DNA of 64,000 nt from assembly GCF_020179605.1 (NCBI RefSeq), contig NZ_JAINZO010000002.1, forward strand, positions 248,001-312,000. Direction: 5' to 3'. Below, piece after piece: positions 9,989-21,002 of the stretch (position 1 is the first letter of the stretch; every line of letters starts with the position of its first letter). A program made the translations under genes and the position numbers. The notes below the pieces were generated by a model. The model was not told the origin of the DNA. It made no database searches and worked only from the letters and a program-made list of their open reading frames with translations. This DNA comes from Geomonas agri (lineage in GTDB: Bacteria; Desulfobacterota; Desulfuromonadia; Geobacterales; Geobacteraceae).

Positions 9989-10088
9989 GAAAGGCGGGTC
10001 CGGGGGGTGGGGCTGGGGTTGGACCTGAAGCGGCTTTACTCTGTGTCCGCTCCGGCTTTGCCTCGGTGCCCTCTGTGTTCCGGGTTTG

Positions 10089-10134
10089 TTTTTTTCAAAG
10101 AAAAAGGCCGCGCCGGCGATTCCGGTGCGGCCTT
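10089..10134 (-). terminator. Intrinsic terminator of the rpsU-rpoD operon
   Basis: On the minus strand AAGGCCGCACCGG, loop AATCG, CCGGCGCGGCCTT forms a 13-bp stem with one wobble, followed by TTTCTTTGAAAAAA. It starts 6 bases after the rpoD stop codon. Confidence 0.85.
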
Positions 10135-10139
10135 GGTGA

Positions 10140-11894
<1,755 letters not shown>

Positions 11895-11946
11895 TTACCA
11901 CGCTCCGCTACAGCTTGAATCCAGCACAGCTACCGCTTGAATCCTA

Positions 11947-13704
11947 CTATAGTAATTTCGATTTTTTATTACGCAACCGCTCAAGTTCAGACAGTATCTC
12001 CAAGTACCTCGGAGAATCCGGGTCGACCGTGGCCAACTCCCGTGCCAGGGCCTTGCCGTCCCCCTTGAGCGCTCGCCGTTCCAGGGCTTGGCAGCACTGC
12101 TCGAAGGCCTTGACCGGGTCAAGGTCCTCCAGGTGCGCATCCTCCACGAACAGCGAATAGAGACGGCTTCTTTCCTCGTGCGATTCGATCTGTTCCAACA
12201 CCAGGGGGAGATCGAGATCCCCCGTTTCCGACTGTGCCACGATGGCCTGCGCCAGCTTCAGGTGGCTGGCGCTGAACAGCTTATCGGCACCGTGGTCACG
12301 AACCCTTAACACGACATCCGGGTACTTCACCATCAAGGTAAGCAGCACCTCTTCGGTGCCAGTCTGCTTCGGAGCACCCTTGGGTTGCGGACGCGGCGCC
12401 TGAGGCCTTGCCGGTATGCCGACCTTCTGGAGCAGCATGGCGCGGTCGATGCCGAGCGCCCGGCAGATCTCCTTCTCGTAGAGGCCGCGCTCCACCGGGT
12501 CGCCGATCTTCTGCAGGCGGGGCGACACCTCGTTCACGAAGGCGACCTTCCCTTCCACGCTCTTCACATCCATGCGCTTGAGGAGTCCCTTGTAGAAGGA
12601 CTCAAAGATGGGTAGCGCCTTGTCCAAAAGCGGCTGGAAGGCCTCGCCACCCTCGCGGTTGATGAAGGTGTCCGGGTCGTCCTCCGCCGGGACTTCGACC
12701 ACCCGCGCCGGGAACCCCTCTTCGAGGAACAGTTCCATGGAACGGACCGTCGCCTTGCGTCCAGCCTCGTCGCCGTCAAAGAGCATGAAGGCCCGGTCGG
12801 CGTAGCGGCGCAGCAGCTTCACGTGCGGCGGCGTAAGCGCCGTGCCGCAGGTGGCCACCACGTTGGTGAAGCCGGCGCGGTACAGTGCCAGGTGATCGAA
12901 ATATCCCTCGACCACGATGGCGCTCCCCTTCTCCCGCATTCCCTTCTTGGCCAGGTCGACTCCGAAGAGGACCTCGCTTTTGCGGTACACGATGGACTCC
13001 GGAGAGTTTATGTACTTGGGGAGCGAGTCATCCATGACCCGCCCGCCGAAACCAATGGCGCGGCCGTGCAGGTCCGCGATGGTGAAGAGGAGACGGTTTC
13101 TGAAGGTATCGTAGTAGCCGTCCTTCCCTTCCCTTTTCCGTAGCAGGCCAAGCTTCTCGGCCGCATCCAGCGGAATCCCCTTGCGCCGGAGAAAGCTGGT
13201 CAGGTTGTCCCATCCCGCCGGTGCGAATCCCATGCGGTAGGTGGCGGCGGTCGCCTTATCAACCCCGCGTTTCTCCAGGTAGGCCCTGCCGGCGGCACCT
13301 GCCTCGTCGGACTCCAAAACCCGGCGGTAAAACTCGCAGGCCAGCTCGTTGATCTGGTAGGCCTGCTCCTGCTCGTCCACCTTGCGCTTCTCTTCGCGGG
13401 TCAGCGGACGTTCGGGGATCTCCACCCCCACTTTCTTGGCCAGGAACTTGACCGCCTGCGGGAAGGAAAGCCCTTCCATGCGCATGACGAAATCGACGGC
13501 ATTCCCTCCCACGCCGCAACCAAAGCAATGGAAGATGCCGCGCGCCGGGTTCACGTTGAATGACGCGGTCTTCTCGCCGTGAAAGGGGCAGACCCCCTGG
13601 TAGTTCGCCCCGGACTTCTTGAGGCTCATGTAGTCGGAGACAACCTGGAGGATCGGGGCCCTCTCGCGTACTTCCCTGATCTTCTCGTCCGGTATCGTCG
13701 ACAC
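11947..13704 (-). CDS. dnaG: DNA primase DnaG
   Basis: 585 residues. The N-terminal zinc ribbon shows CPFHGEK and FHCFGCGVGGNAVDF (CHC2 type). The TOPRIM catalytic core has the glutamate motif IVVEGYFDHLAL (about residue 265) and the metal-binding FDGDEAGRKA (about 315). The last 150 residues form the helical DnaB-interacting domain. It makes RNA primers for replication. It starts 12 bases downstream of cvpA and precedes rpoD, the classical macromolecular-synthesis order. Confidence 0.97.
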   Translation of the reverse strand: MSTIPDEKIREVRERAPILQVVSDYMSLKKSGANYQGVCPFHGEKTASFNVNPARGIFHCFGCGVGGNAVDFVMRMEGLSFPQAVKFLAKKVGVEIPERPLTREEKRKVDEQEQAYQINELACEFYRRVLESDEAGAAGRAYLEKRGVDKATAATYRMGFAPAGWDNLTSFLRRKGIPLDAAEKLGLLRKREGKDGYYDTFRNRLLFTIADLHGRAIGFGGRVMDDSLPKYINSPESIVYRKSEVLFGVDLAKKGMREKGSAIVVEGYFDHLALYRAGFTNVVATCGTALTPPHVKLLRRYADRAFMLFDGDEAGRKATVRSMELFLEEGFPARVVEVPAEDDPDTFINREGGEAFQPLLDKALPIFESFYKGLLKRMDVKSVEGKVAFVNEVSPRLQKIGDPVERGLYEKEICRALGIDRAMLLQKVGIPARPQAPRPQPKGAPKQTGTEEVLLTLMVKYPDVVLRVRDHGADKLFSASHLKLAQAIVAQSETGDLDLPLVLEQIESHEERSRLYSLFVEDAHLEDLDPVKAFEQCCQALERRALKGDGKALARELATVDPDSPRYLEILSELERLRNKKSKLL

Positions 13705-13716
13705 TGCGGTTAATCC

Positions 13717-14292
13717 TTATTTCTTATGCGCTCCGTGCGGAGTCGGCGCCTTTACTTCTTTGCTTTCGCTGCCTTCCTTGGTGTCGTTGGTCTCTTTCGT
13801 TTCCCTGGCGTGGGTTATAGCACCTTCCCAACCGGCCGCGATGTCCGCACCCGTCGAGGCGAACGCGGCCGCGGTTTTGGAACCGTGGATCCAGACCTTC
13901 ACCTTCTCCGGCATCGGCTTGGTGGTTGCCAGGTAGAGGAGCACGCAGAGTATGAAGCCACCCTGGAGGAAACCGAAGACGATCCCGCCGGCGCGGTTGA
14001 TCCCGCCCAGGAGCATGACTTTCAAGACGACGGTGAGCAGATGACCGAGGAAATAGAAAAGCATGCCGAGCAGCATGAAGATAAGGAGGAACGCCAGCGG
14101 CTGCGCGACCTGCGGGGGGAGGTTGATGAAGTGCCTGATCCCCAGACTGAGAGTGGAATAGTATCGGAAGGCGGCCCAGCCGCCAGTGACGAGGCCGAGC
14201 AGGGAGCAAGCCTCACGCACCAGCCCCTTCGAGAACCCCTTCGCCACAAAGAAAAGCAATACGACCCAGATAAGGATGTCGAGAAGGATCAT
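13717..14292 (-). CDS. cvpA: CvpA-family integral membrane protein
   Basis: 191 residues. Four hydrophobic segments occupy about residues 1-125 (LLDILIWVVLLFFVAKGFSKG first, with the conserved FSKGLVREACSLLG), matching the CvpA/colicin-V-production family, whose exact function is not settled. The C-terminal 55 residues are charged and low complexity (KETNDTKEGSESKEV). Insertion of cvpA between yqeY and dnaG is unlike the enteric rpsU-dnaG-rpoD operon, but close spacing on both sides indicates co-transcription. Confidence 0.88.
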   Translation of the reverse strand: MILLDILIWVVLLFFVAKGFSKGLVREACSLLGLVTGGWAAFRYYSTLSLGIRHFINLPPQVAQPLAFLLIFMLLGMLFYFLGHLLTVVLKVMLLGGINRAGGIVFGFLQGGFILCVLLYLATTKPMPEKVKVWIHGSKTAAAFASTGADIAAGWEGAITHARETKETNDTKEGSESKEVKAPTPHGAHKK

Positions 14293-14326
14293 GCAAACAC
14301 CTGGTCACTAGCCACAAAGCAAAAGA

Positions 14327-14401
14327 AGGGGGAATCGCTGCGATTCGCCCCTACTCATGACACCCAAAACCCGCAAGCTCCCCCGGGACTGGTCCCGGGG
14401 G
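14327..14401 (-). terminator. Two hairpins between yqeY and cvpA
   Basis: CCCCCGGGAC, TG, GTCCCGGGGG (14380-14401) is a perfect 10-bp stem immediately after the yqeY stop. A second, bulged stem GGGGGAATCG / CGATTCGCCCC lies at 14327-14352. Without T tracts they may be partial terminators or RNA-processing/stability elements that set different levels of rpsU-yqeY and dnaG-rpoD. Confidence 0.55.
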
Positions 14402-14407
14402 CATTGA

Positions 14408-14851
14408 TCATGCGAGTTTTTCCTTCACAACTTCGCTCACCAGTTTGCCTTCTGCACGGCCTGCGACCAGGGGCTGGACGGCCTTCATGACCTTGCCCAT
14501 ATCCTTGCCGCCGGTAGCGCCGACTTCCGCGATGACTTTCGCCACCAGGTCGCCCAGCTCTTCCCGTGTCAGCTGCTGGGGGAGGTAGTCCATAAGGAGC
14601 GCGAGCTCCGCTTCCTCTTTATCCACCAACTCCTGCCTGCCTGCTTCCTTAAAGAGTCGGATGGATTCCCTGCGCTGCTTGCAGAGGGTAACGATGGTTT
14701 CGGTGATCTCGCTATCGCTCAGTTCACGTCTGAGCTCGATATCGCGGTTTTTCACCGAGGAGAGTACCATGCGGATGGTGGATAAACGCAGGGCATCGCG
14801 ACTTTTCATCGCCTCCTTCAGTTCCGCGTTGAGTCTCTCCCTCAGTTGCAT
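14408..14851 (-). CDS. yqeY: GatB/YqeY domain protein
   Basis: 147 residues, the normal length of YqeY. The family shares its helical domain with the tail of GatB, the tRNA-dependent amidotransferase subunit, and may bind tRNA; its role is not established. Recognisable text is LNAELKEAMKSRDALRLSTIR at the N terminus (about 20 residues) and YLPQQLTREEL, GATGGKDMGKVMKA toward the C terminus. It follows rpsU by 12 bases, the usual arrangement outside enterics. GAGGG precedes its ATG. Confidence 0.94.
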   Translation of the reverse strand: MQLRERLNAELKEAMKSRDALRLSTIRMVLSSVKNRDIELRRELSDSEITETIVTLCKQRRESIRLFKEAGRQELVDKEEAELALLMDYLPQQLTREELGDLVAKVIAEVGATGGKDMGKVMKAVQPLVAGRAEGKLVSEVVKEKLA

Positions 14852-14863
14852 GAAACCCTCTTC

Positions 14864-15061
14864 TTAGTCGACCATCTTGCGCTGTTTTTTCAGAGCGCGC
14901 TTGCGAGCGGCAATGGCCTTTTTCTTCTTCTTGATGCTCGGCTTCTCGTAGTGCTCTCTTTTGCGGACCTCAGAAAGGATTCCGGCTTTCTCGCACTGCT
15001 TCTTGAACTTCTTGAGCGCAAGCTCAAACGGTTCAGCTTCTTTTACCTTTACTCCCGGCAT
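14864..15061 (-). CDS. rpsU: 30S ribosomal protein S21
   Basis: 65 residues, strongly basic, with the S21 hallmarks [18 protein letters not shown] and [15 protein letters not shown]21 sits on the 30S platform near the anti-Shine-Dalgarno and helps mRNA binding. It is the first gene of the operon, about 80 bases downstream of the sigma-70 promoter at 15140-15167, with a G-rich ribosome-binding site before the ATG. Confidence 0.98.
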   Translation of the reverse strand: MPGVKVKEAEPFELALKKFKKQCEKAGILSEVRKREHYEKPSIKKKKKAIAARKRALKKQRKMVD

Positions 15062-15139
15062 TCATATTCCCCCCCCTTCTCTAGCTAGATTTACGACTTG
15101 TGTGGGTACGGGCCGGCAGACATTATTCAAGGAACCAGC

Positions 15140-15167
15140 AATATACCATTGCGGTCTTTTTTGTCAA
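15140..15167 (-). promoter_or_regulatory. Sigma-70 promoter of the rpsU-yqeY-cvpA-dnaG-rpoD operon
   Basis: Minus strand: perfect -35 TTGACA (15167-15162), 16-base spacer, -10 TATATT (15145-15140). It lies right after the hisE stop codon and about 80 bases upstream of the rpsU start. Confidence 0.85.
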
Positions 15168-15192
15168 GGCATTTGTGCCATTGTGGTACGAG

Positions 15193-15522
15193 CTACCCGA
15201 CGCGGGAGTTCTTCTCCTCGATGCCGGACATGCCGAAGCGGCGCCTGAGCTCCGCGTAGACCTCTTCGGGGTCGATGTCATAGAAGCCGAGCAGGACCAG
15301 GCTGTGGAAGAAAAGGTCGGCGGTCTCGTAGACGATCTCCTCACGCTTGCCCCCTTTGCCGGCGATGACGACCTCGGTCGCCTCCTCGCCCAGCTTCTTG
15401 AGGATCTTATCGATTCCCTTGGCCATGAGGCTTGCGGTGTAGGAGTTTTCGCTCGGGTTGGCCTTGCGTTCCTGGATGACGCGGTAGACCGCGGCGATGA
15501 TGTCGTCTTTGTGCTGCTCCAT
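15193..15522 (-). CDS. hisE: Phosphoribosyl-ATP pyrophosphatase HisE
   Basis: 109 residues, stand-alone HisE (not fused to HisI). The MazG-like helical bundle carries the metal-binding EEATEVVIA and ETADLFFHSLVLL segments. It removes pyrophosphate from PR-ATP in step 2 of histidine synthesis. AAGGAGC precedes the ATG. It is the last gene of the leftward his run; hisI, which catalyses the next step, is not in the window. Confidence 0.95.
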   Translation of the reverse strand: MEQHKDDIIAAVYRVIQERKANPSENSYTASLMAKGIDKILKKLGEEATEVVIAGKGGKREEIVYETADLFFHSLVLLGFYDIDPEEVYAELRRRFGMSGIEEKNSRVG

Positions 15523-15539
15523 GATGAAGCTCCTTCGTT

Positions 15540-15640
15540 TTGCTCCTCCCCCTGGAGGGGGGAGGTTGGGAGGGGGGCTATGCTAGCAGGACAAAACCAT
15601 CCCCCCATCCTGCCCTCCCCCTCCGGGGGAGGGAGCAAGA
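15540..15640. repeat. GC-rich intergenic palindromic repeat, family B copy 2
   Basis: CTCCCCCTGGAGGGGGGAGG is complementary to CCTCCCCCTCCGGGGGAG near 15615-15635. It shares GAGGTTGGGAGGGGGG with the copy at 9899-9988. It fills the hisF-hisE gap. Confidence 0.75.
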
Positions 15641-15652
15641 ATAGTCAAGGGA

Positions 15653-16411
<759 letters not shown>

Positions 16412-16431
16412 CTTAAAACTCCAGCTTTGTT

Positions 16432-17163
16432 TTAGCGCTGCTTCTTGGTCAGTGCGATGGCTTCGGCGAGGTTGATGGCGCCGGAGTAGATGGCCTTGCC
16501 GGTGATGACGCCGGTGACACCGGAGGACTCGATCGCGATCAGGTTCTCGATGTCCTTCAGCGACGAGAGGCCGCCGGAAGCGATCACCGGGATGTTGATG
16601 GCTTCGGCCAGCGCCTTGGTCGCCTCGATGTTCGGCCCCTGCATCATGCCGTCGCGGCTGATGTCGGTGTAGATGATGGCGGAGACGCCGTCACCCTCGA
16701 ACTGCCTGGCGAGCTCGGTGGCCGTGATGCCGGTCACCTCGGCCCAACCCTGGACCGCGACCATGCCGTTCTTGGCGTCGATGCCGACCACGATCTTGCC
16801 GGGGAACTTGGCGCAGGCTTCCTTCACGAAAGCAGGATTTCTCTGCGCGGCGGTGCCGATGATGACGCGGCCGATGCCGAGGGAGAGATAGGCTTCGATG
16901 GTGGCGATGTCGCGGATGCCGCCGCCGAGCTGGGTCGGGATGGTGACGGATTTCACGATGGACTCGATGGCGGAGCGGTTCTTCGGCTCGCCGGCGAAGG
17001 CGCCGTCCAGGTCGACGATGTGCAGGATCTCGCCGCCCTGGCGCTGCCACTCGGCCGCCTGTGCGCCCGGATCATCGTTGAAAACCGTGTCCTTCTCCAT
17101 CAGCCCCTGCTCAAGGCGGACGCAGCAGCCATTCTTCAGATCTATTGCCGGAATAATGATCAT
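16432..17163 (-). CDS. hisA: Phosphoribosylformimino-5-aminoimidazole carboxamide ribotide isomerase HisA
   Basis: 243 residues. A (beta/alpha)8 barrel related to HisF, with catalytic Asp-8 in [10 protein letters not shown] and the second in [14 protein letters not shown]. It performs the Amadori rearrangement of ProFAR to PRFAR. It lies between hisH and hisF, so the three enzymes that handle consecutive intermediates are together. Confidence 0.97.
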   Translation of the reverse strand: MIIIPAIDLKNGCCVRLEQGLMEKDTVFNDDPGAQAAEWQRQGGEILHIVDLDGAFAGEPKNRSAIESIVKSVTIPTQLGGGIRDIATIEAYLSLGIGRVIIGTAAQRNPAFVKEACAKFPGKIVVGIDAKNGMVAVQGWAEVTGITATELARQFEGDGVSAIIYTDISRDGMMQGPNIEATKALAEAINIPVIASGGLSSLKDIENLIAIESSGVTGVITGKAIYSGAINLAEAIALTKKQR

Positions 17164-17199
17164 TTCAATTCCTCATCGATATTTCAATTCTCACCCCTG

Positions 17200-17325
17200 T
17201 CAAACCCCCTCCCCCTCCGGGGGAGGGTGGCCGGAGGCCGAGTGAGGGATTTGCCATGGAGCGACATTATTGCAGATTGCATTGCCCTCACCCCCGCCCC
17301 TCTCCCGGAGGGCGAGGGGAGACAA
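17200..17325. repeat. GC-rich intergenic palindromic repeat, family A copy 2
   Basis: CCCTCCCCCTCCGGGGGAGGG makes one stem, and CCCTCACCC..CCTCTCCCGGAGGGCGAGG another. The centre TTTGCCATGGAGCGAC resembles that of the 9056-9165 copy. It fills the hisH-hisA gap. Confidence 0.72.
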
Positions 17326-17341
17326 ACTACCCGGGCGAAGG

Positions 17342-17965
17342 CTAGTTCATTGCCGCGAAGTTCTTGAGCATGGCGAGCCCCTTGTCCTGGGACTTCTCCG
17401 GGTGGAACTGGGCGGCTACGACGTTGTCGCGCCAGATGGCGGCGCAGAAGTCGATGCCGTAGTTGGTGGTCGCCGCCACCACGCTCTCGTCGTTCGGCTT
17501 CACGTAGTAGGAGTGCACGAAGTAGACGTTGGAGCCGTTGTCGACGCCGTTGAACAGCGGCGAGGGGCGCTTGATGTCGAGTTGGTTCCAGCCCATGTGC
17601 GGCACCTTCAGTTCCTCACCCGCCTGCTCCATCCCTTCCGGGAAACGGAGCACCTTGCCGGGGATGATATCCAGCCCCTTGTGGATGCCGAATTCCTCAC
17701 TCTCGGTGAAGAGGAGCTGCAGGCCGAGGCATATGCCGAGGAAGGGTTTGCCTTCCTTGATCACCTTAAGGATCGGCTCGACGAAGCCCCCCTCCTCCAG
17801 GTTCCTGATGCAGTCGCGGAAGGCCCCGACGCCCGGGAGCACGACGCGCTCGGCGTCCAGAAGCACCTTCGAGTCCGTGGTGACCACAGCCTCGTAGCCA
17901 ACCTTCTCGAACCCTTTCTGCACGGAGCGCAGATTGCCCATGCCGTAATCTATGATCGCGATCAT
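17342..17965 (-). CDS. hisH: Imidazole glycerol phosphate synthase glutaminase subunit HisH
   Basis: 207 residues, class I glutamine amidotransferase. The nucleophile Cys is in FLGICLGLQLLF (about residue 84), the His/Glu of the triad in AQFHPEKSQDKG near the C terminus. It hydrolyses glutamine and channels ammonia to HisF. Palindromic repeats flank it on both sides. Confidence 0.97.
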   Translation of the reverse strand: MIAIIDYGMGNLRSVQKGFEKVGYEAVVTTDSKVLLDAERVVLPGVGAFRDCIRNLEEGGFVEPILKVIKEGKPFLGICLGLQLLFTESEEFGIHKGLDIIPGKVLRFPEGMEQAGEELKVPHMGWNQLDIKRPSPLFNGVDNGSNVYFVHSYYVKPNDESVVAATTNYGIDFCAAIWRDNVVAAQFHPEKSQDKGLAMLKNFAAMN

Positions 17966-18045
17966 CTATCTATCCTTCCGGCACGTTGCAGTGCCTGTCA
18001 CTTGCTACCAGTTTTTGTTGCTAGGGCGAGATTTGAGGAGATGCC

Positions 18046-18143
18046 AGCGCCCTCATCCGCCCCTTCGGGGCACCTTCCCCCGGCGGGGGAAGGGATGGAC
18101 TCTCCCCCTCGCCCTCCGGGAGAGGGCTGGGGTGAGGGCCGCC
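18046..18143. repeat. GC-rich intergenic palindromic repeat between hisB and hisH
   Basis: GCCCTCATCCGCCCC with GGGTGAGGGC form the outer arms, and CCTTCCCCCGGCGGGGGAAGG and CCCTCCGGGAGAGGG are internal stems. It resembles family A in its CCCTCACC-type arms, in the opposite orientation. It ends 2 bases from the hisB stop codon. Confidence 0.7.
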
Positions 18144-18144
18144 T

Positions 18145-18732
18145 TTACAGCTTGCCCTTGGTGGACATAACCCCTTCGATTCGGGAATCCATCTGGGTCG
18201 CCATGTCCAGCGCGCGGGCGGCGGCCTTGAAGCAGGCTTCCAGGATGTGGTGCACGTTGTCGCCGTACATGACGTTGATGTGGAGGTTCGCGCCGCAGTG
18301 GTTCACGAAGCCCTGGAAGAACTCGCGCACCAGCTCGACGTCGAAATCGCCGATCTTCACCTTGGGGAGCTGAACGTTGTAGACCAGGTAAGGACGACCG
18401 GAGAGGTCGGTAGCGACGCTGGCAAGGGTCTCGTCCATCGGCACGGTGGCCTGGCCGTAGCGGCGGATGCCGCACTTGTCGCCCAGCGCTTCCTTGAAGG
18501 CCGAACCGAGCACGATGCCGATGTCCTCGACGGTGTGATGGAAGTCAATGTCGATGTCGCCGTGCGCTTCAACCTTGAGGTTGAAGAGGCCGTGCCTGGC
18601 GAAAAGGTCCAGCATGTGGTCCAGGAAAGGAACCGAGGTGCAGACCTGCGCCTCGCCTTTGCCGTCGATTTCGAGGGAGAGCTTGATCTGCGTCTCCTTG
18701 GTGATGCGTTCGATGTTTGCCGACCGGGCCAT
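18145..18732 (-). CDS. hisB: Imidazoleglycerol-phosphate dehydratase HisB
   Basis: 195 residues, monofunctional (no HisN phosphatase domain). The duplicated metal-binding motifs are visible: [13 protein letters not shown] and [11 protein letters not shown] in the first half, [15 protein letters not shown] in the second. It dehydrates IGP to imidazole acetol phosphate with manganese. It follows hisD by 45 bases; the next enzyme, hisC, is not between them or elsewhere in the window. Confidence 0.97.
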   Translation of the reverse strand: MARSANIERITKETQIKLSLEIDGKGEAQVCTSVPFLDHMLDLFARHGLFNLKVEAHGDIDIDFHHTVEDIGIVLGSAFKEALGDKCGIRRYGQATVPMDETLASVATDLSGRPYLVYNVQLPKVKIGDFDVELVREFFQGFVNHCGANLHINVMYGDNVHHILEACFKAAARALDMATQMDSRIEGVMSTKGKL

Positions 18733-18777
18733 GCTGCCTCCTTGAATTAGATGATCAAAGCCGCAATGAATTCCAAA

Positions 18778-20067
18778 CTAGCTGTCGAGCCTGAAGCTGA
18801 CCGACTTGCCGTGGGCCTCCAGCCCTTCCAGCGTTGCGATCCGGACGATGTCCTTGCCGACCCGCTGCAGGCCGCCCTTGGTGAAATAGATGAGGGAGCT
18901 TTTCTTGACGAAGTCATCCACCGAGAGGGGCGAGAAGAAGCGTGCCGTGCCGCCGGTCGGAAGGGTGTGGTTGGGGCCGGCCAGGTAGTCGCCGGAGGCC
19001 TCGGGGGTGTAGTGCCCCATGAAGATTGCGCCGGCATTGGTGATAAGCGGCATGATCTCGAAAGGGTTCTCCACGGCAAGTTCCAGGTGCTCCGGGGCGA
19101 TGCGATTGGAGAAGGCAATGGCCTCTTCCAGGTTGCCGGCAACGATGATGACCCCGAAGGATTCCCAGGACTTGCGGGCGATCGCTTCGCGGGACAGTTC
19201 CTTCAATTGGCGCTCTACTTCCGCCGCCGCCTTCTCACCGAAGCCACGGTCGGTGGTGATCAGGACAGAGGAGGCGAGTTCGTCGTGCTCGGCCTGGGAC
19301 AGAAGGTCGGCCGCGATGTGGGTCGGATTGCCGCTGCCGTCGTTGATGACCAGGATCTCGCTCGGGCCGGCGATCATGTCGATGCCGACCTGGCCGAAAA
19401 CCAGCTTCTTCGCGGTGGCGACGTAGATGTTGCCCGGGCCGGTGATCTTGTCGACCCTGGGGACGGTGGCGGTGCCGTAGGCGAGTGCAGCGACGGCCTG
19501 AGCGCCGCCGATGCGGAAGACGCGGTCCACGCCGGCAAGCTTGGCAGCGACCAGCACGTGTGCGTTGGTTTCGCCGCCCGGAGTGGGGACGACCATGATG
19601 ATCTCGCCGACGCCGGCAACCTTGGCGGGAACGGCGTTCATGATGACGCTGGAGGGATAGCAGGCCTTGCCGCCGGGGACGTAGATGCCCACTTTGGCGA
19701 GCGGTGTCACCTTCTGCCCCAGCATGATGTCGGCTTCCTCAGTGGAAAGCCAAGTCTGCTGCTTCTGCTTCTCGTGGTAGCGGGCGACGCGCTCGACGGC
19801 GAGCTTCAGCGCCGCGAGGTCCTTCTCGTCCACTTGGGCGAACGCCTTGGCGAACTCTTCCTCGGTGATCTCTAGCCCAGCCGCGTCGCACTCGACCCGG
19901 TCAAAACGGCGGGTGTACTCAAGGAGCGCCTCGTCGCCGCGCTTGCGCACATCCGAGATGATGCCCAGCACCACCTCTTCGACCTCGCGCCCCGACTCCT
20001 CGCCACGTTCAACAATGGCATCGAACTTCGCCTGAAAATCTGCTTCCCTGATGTCGAGGAACTGCAT
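18778..20067 (-). CDS. hisD: Histidinol dehydrogenase HisD
   Basis: 429 residues. Zinc and substrate motifs include GPSEILVINDGS, QAEHDELASSVLIT and, near the C terminus, GPNHTLPTGGTARF. It oxidises histidinol to histidine with two NAD in the final two steps. It lies downstream of hisG and is separated from it by a palindromic repeat. Confidence 0.97.
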   Translation of the reverse strand: MQFLDIREADFQAKFDAIVERGEESGREVEEVVLGIISDVRKRGDEALLEYTRRFDRVECDAAGLEITEEEFAKAFAQVDEKDLAALKLAVERVARYHEKQKQQTWLSTEEADIMLGQKVTPLAKVGIYVPGGKACYPSSVIMNAVPAKVAGVGEIIMVVPTPGGETNAHVLVAAKLAGVDRVFRIGGAQAVAALAYGTATVPRVDKITGPGNIYVATAKKLVFGQVGIDMIAGPSEILVINDGSGNPTHIAADLLSQAEHDELASSVLITTDRGFGEKAAAEVERQLKELSREAIARKSWESFGVIIVAGNLEEAIAFSNRIAPEHLELAVENPFEIMPLITNAGAIFMGHYTPEASGDYLAGPNHTLPTGGTARFFSPLSVDDFVKKSSLIYFTKGGLQRVGKDIVRIATLEGLEAHGKSVSFRLDS

Positions 20068-20116
20068 CTTTAAACCTCGCGAATGGTGGCAATAAATTTT
20101 ATATAGTCTGGCATTT

Positions 20117-20214
20117 ACCCCCCTTTGCGAAGGGGGGACAGGGGGGATTTAGCCCAGGTGGCCACGGCATCCTGGCTGCAACGAAGTCAAATCCCCCTTT
20201 GCAAAAGGGGAAGC
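20117..20214. repeat. Intergenic palindromic repeat, family C, between hisG and hisD
   Basis: CCCCCCTTTGCGAAGGGGGG is a near-perfect hairpin; GGGGGATTT further on pairs with AAATCCCCC, and a second CCCCTTTTGCAAAAGGGG closes the element. This layout differs from families A and B. Confidence 0.72.
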
Positions 20215-20260
20215 TGGATTGAGCTTGGAGAAGGTTGGCGAACCCTCCGCACCTATTTTC

Positions 20261-20899
20261 TTATATATGCTGCTCCAGCCCTTCGATGATCTTGGAGATG
20301 CGCTCGTGCTTGGTCTTGAGGCTCGCCCGGTTGACGATCAGGCGGCAGGTGATCTCGGCGATGGTCTCAATCTCGGCCAAGCCGTTTTGCTTCAGCGTCT
20401 CGCCGGTGGAAACAAGGTCAACGATGCGCTCGGAGAGGCCGACCAGCGGGGCCAACTCGATAGAGCCGTAGAGCTTGATCAGCTCGACCTGCACGCCCTT
20501 GGCCGCGAAATACTTCTCGGTGACGTTGGGGTACTTGGTGGCGATTCTGATGTTGTTCCAGGCGGCAGGATCGTCCTTGCTGGAGAGCTCGACCGGCTCG
20601 GCGACCATCAGGCGGCAGTAGCCGAACTTCAGGTCGAGCGGTTCATAGAGATCCTTCTCCGCCTCCATCAGGGTGTCCTTGCCGACGATGCCGAGGTCGG
20701 CGCAGCCGTACTCCACGTAGGTGGGGACGTCGGTGGCGCGCACGATCATGTAGCGCATCTTCTGCTCGTGGTTCTCGAAGACCAGCTTGCGGGTGTCGGA
20801 GAGGAGCTCTTCACAGTCGATGCCGATCTTCTTGAACAGGGCAACGGAGTCCTGCAGGATGCGGCCTTTCGGGATGGCGATGGTGACGTAGTCGGTCAT
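20261..20899 (-). CDS. hisG: ATP phosphoribosyltransferase catalytic subunit HisG (short form)
   Basis: 212 residues from the chosen start at 20899 (MTDYVTIAIPKGR), which has GGAG upstream; an earlier in-frame codon at 20926 adds nine residues without homology. The protein has the periplasmic-binding-protein-like fold with GCADLGIVGKD and LVSTGETLKQNGL, and lacks the roughly 80-residue C-terminal regulatory domain of long HisG. Short HisG normally needs HisZ for activity and feedback control. hisZ is not in the window. The enzyme condenses ATP with PRPP in the first step of histidine synthesis. Confidence 0.96.
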   Translation of the reverse strand: MTDYVTIAIPKGRILQDSVALFKKIGIDCEELLSDTRKLVFENHEQKMRYMIVRATDVPTYVEYGCADLGIVGKDTLMEAEKDLYEPLDLKFGYCRLMVAEPVELSSKDDPAAWNNIRIATKYPNVTEKYFAAKGVQVELIKLYGSIELAPLVGLSERIVDLVSTGETLKQNGLAEIETIAEITCRLIVNRASLKTKHERISKIIEGLEQHI

Positions 20900-20961
20900 T
20901 TTAAAAACTCCGTGGGAGCATGGCATTTGTCGGACCCGGGGAATCCGCCGGGGGTAAAGCT

Positions 20962-20993
20962 GGGGGGCACAACATCAGCGTGTTGTGCCCCCC
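20962..20993 (-). terminator. Strong hairpin between murA and hisG
   Basis: GGGGGGCACAACA, loop TCAGCG, TGTTGTGCCCCCC: a perfect 13-bp stem starting 10 bases after the murA stop. The minus strand continues AGCTTTACCCC, so the T tract is weak. It may terminate, or attenuate, transcription entering the his genes. Confidence 0.65.
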
Positions 20994-21002
20994 CGGTAAT
21001 TG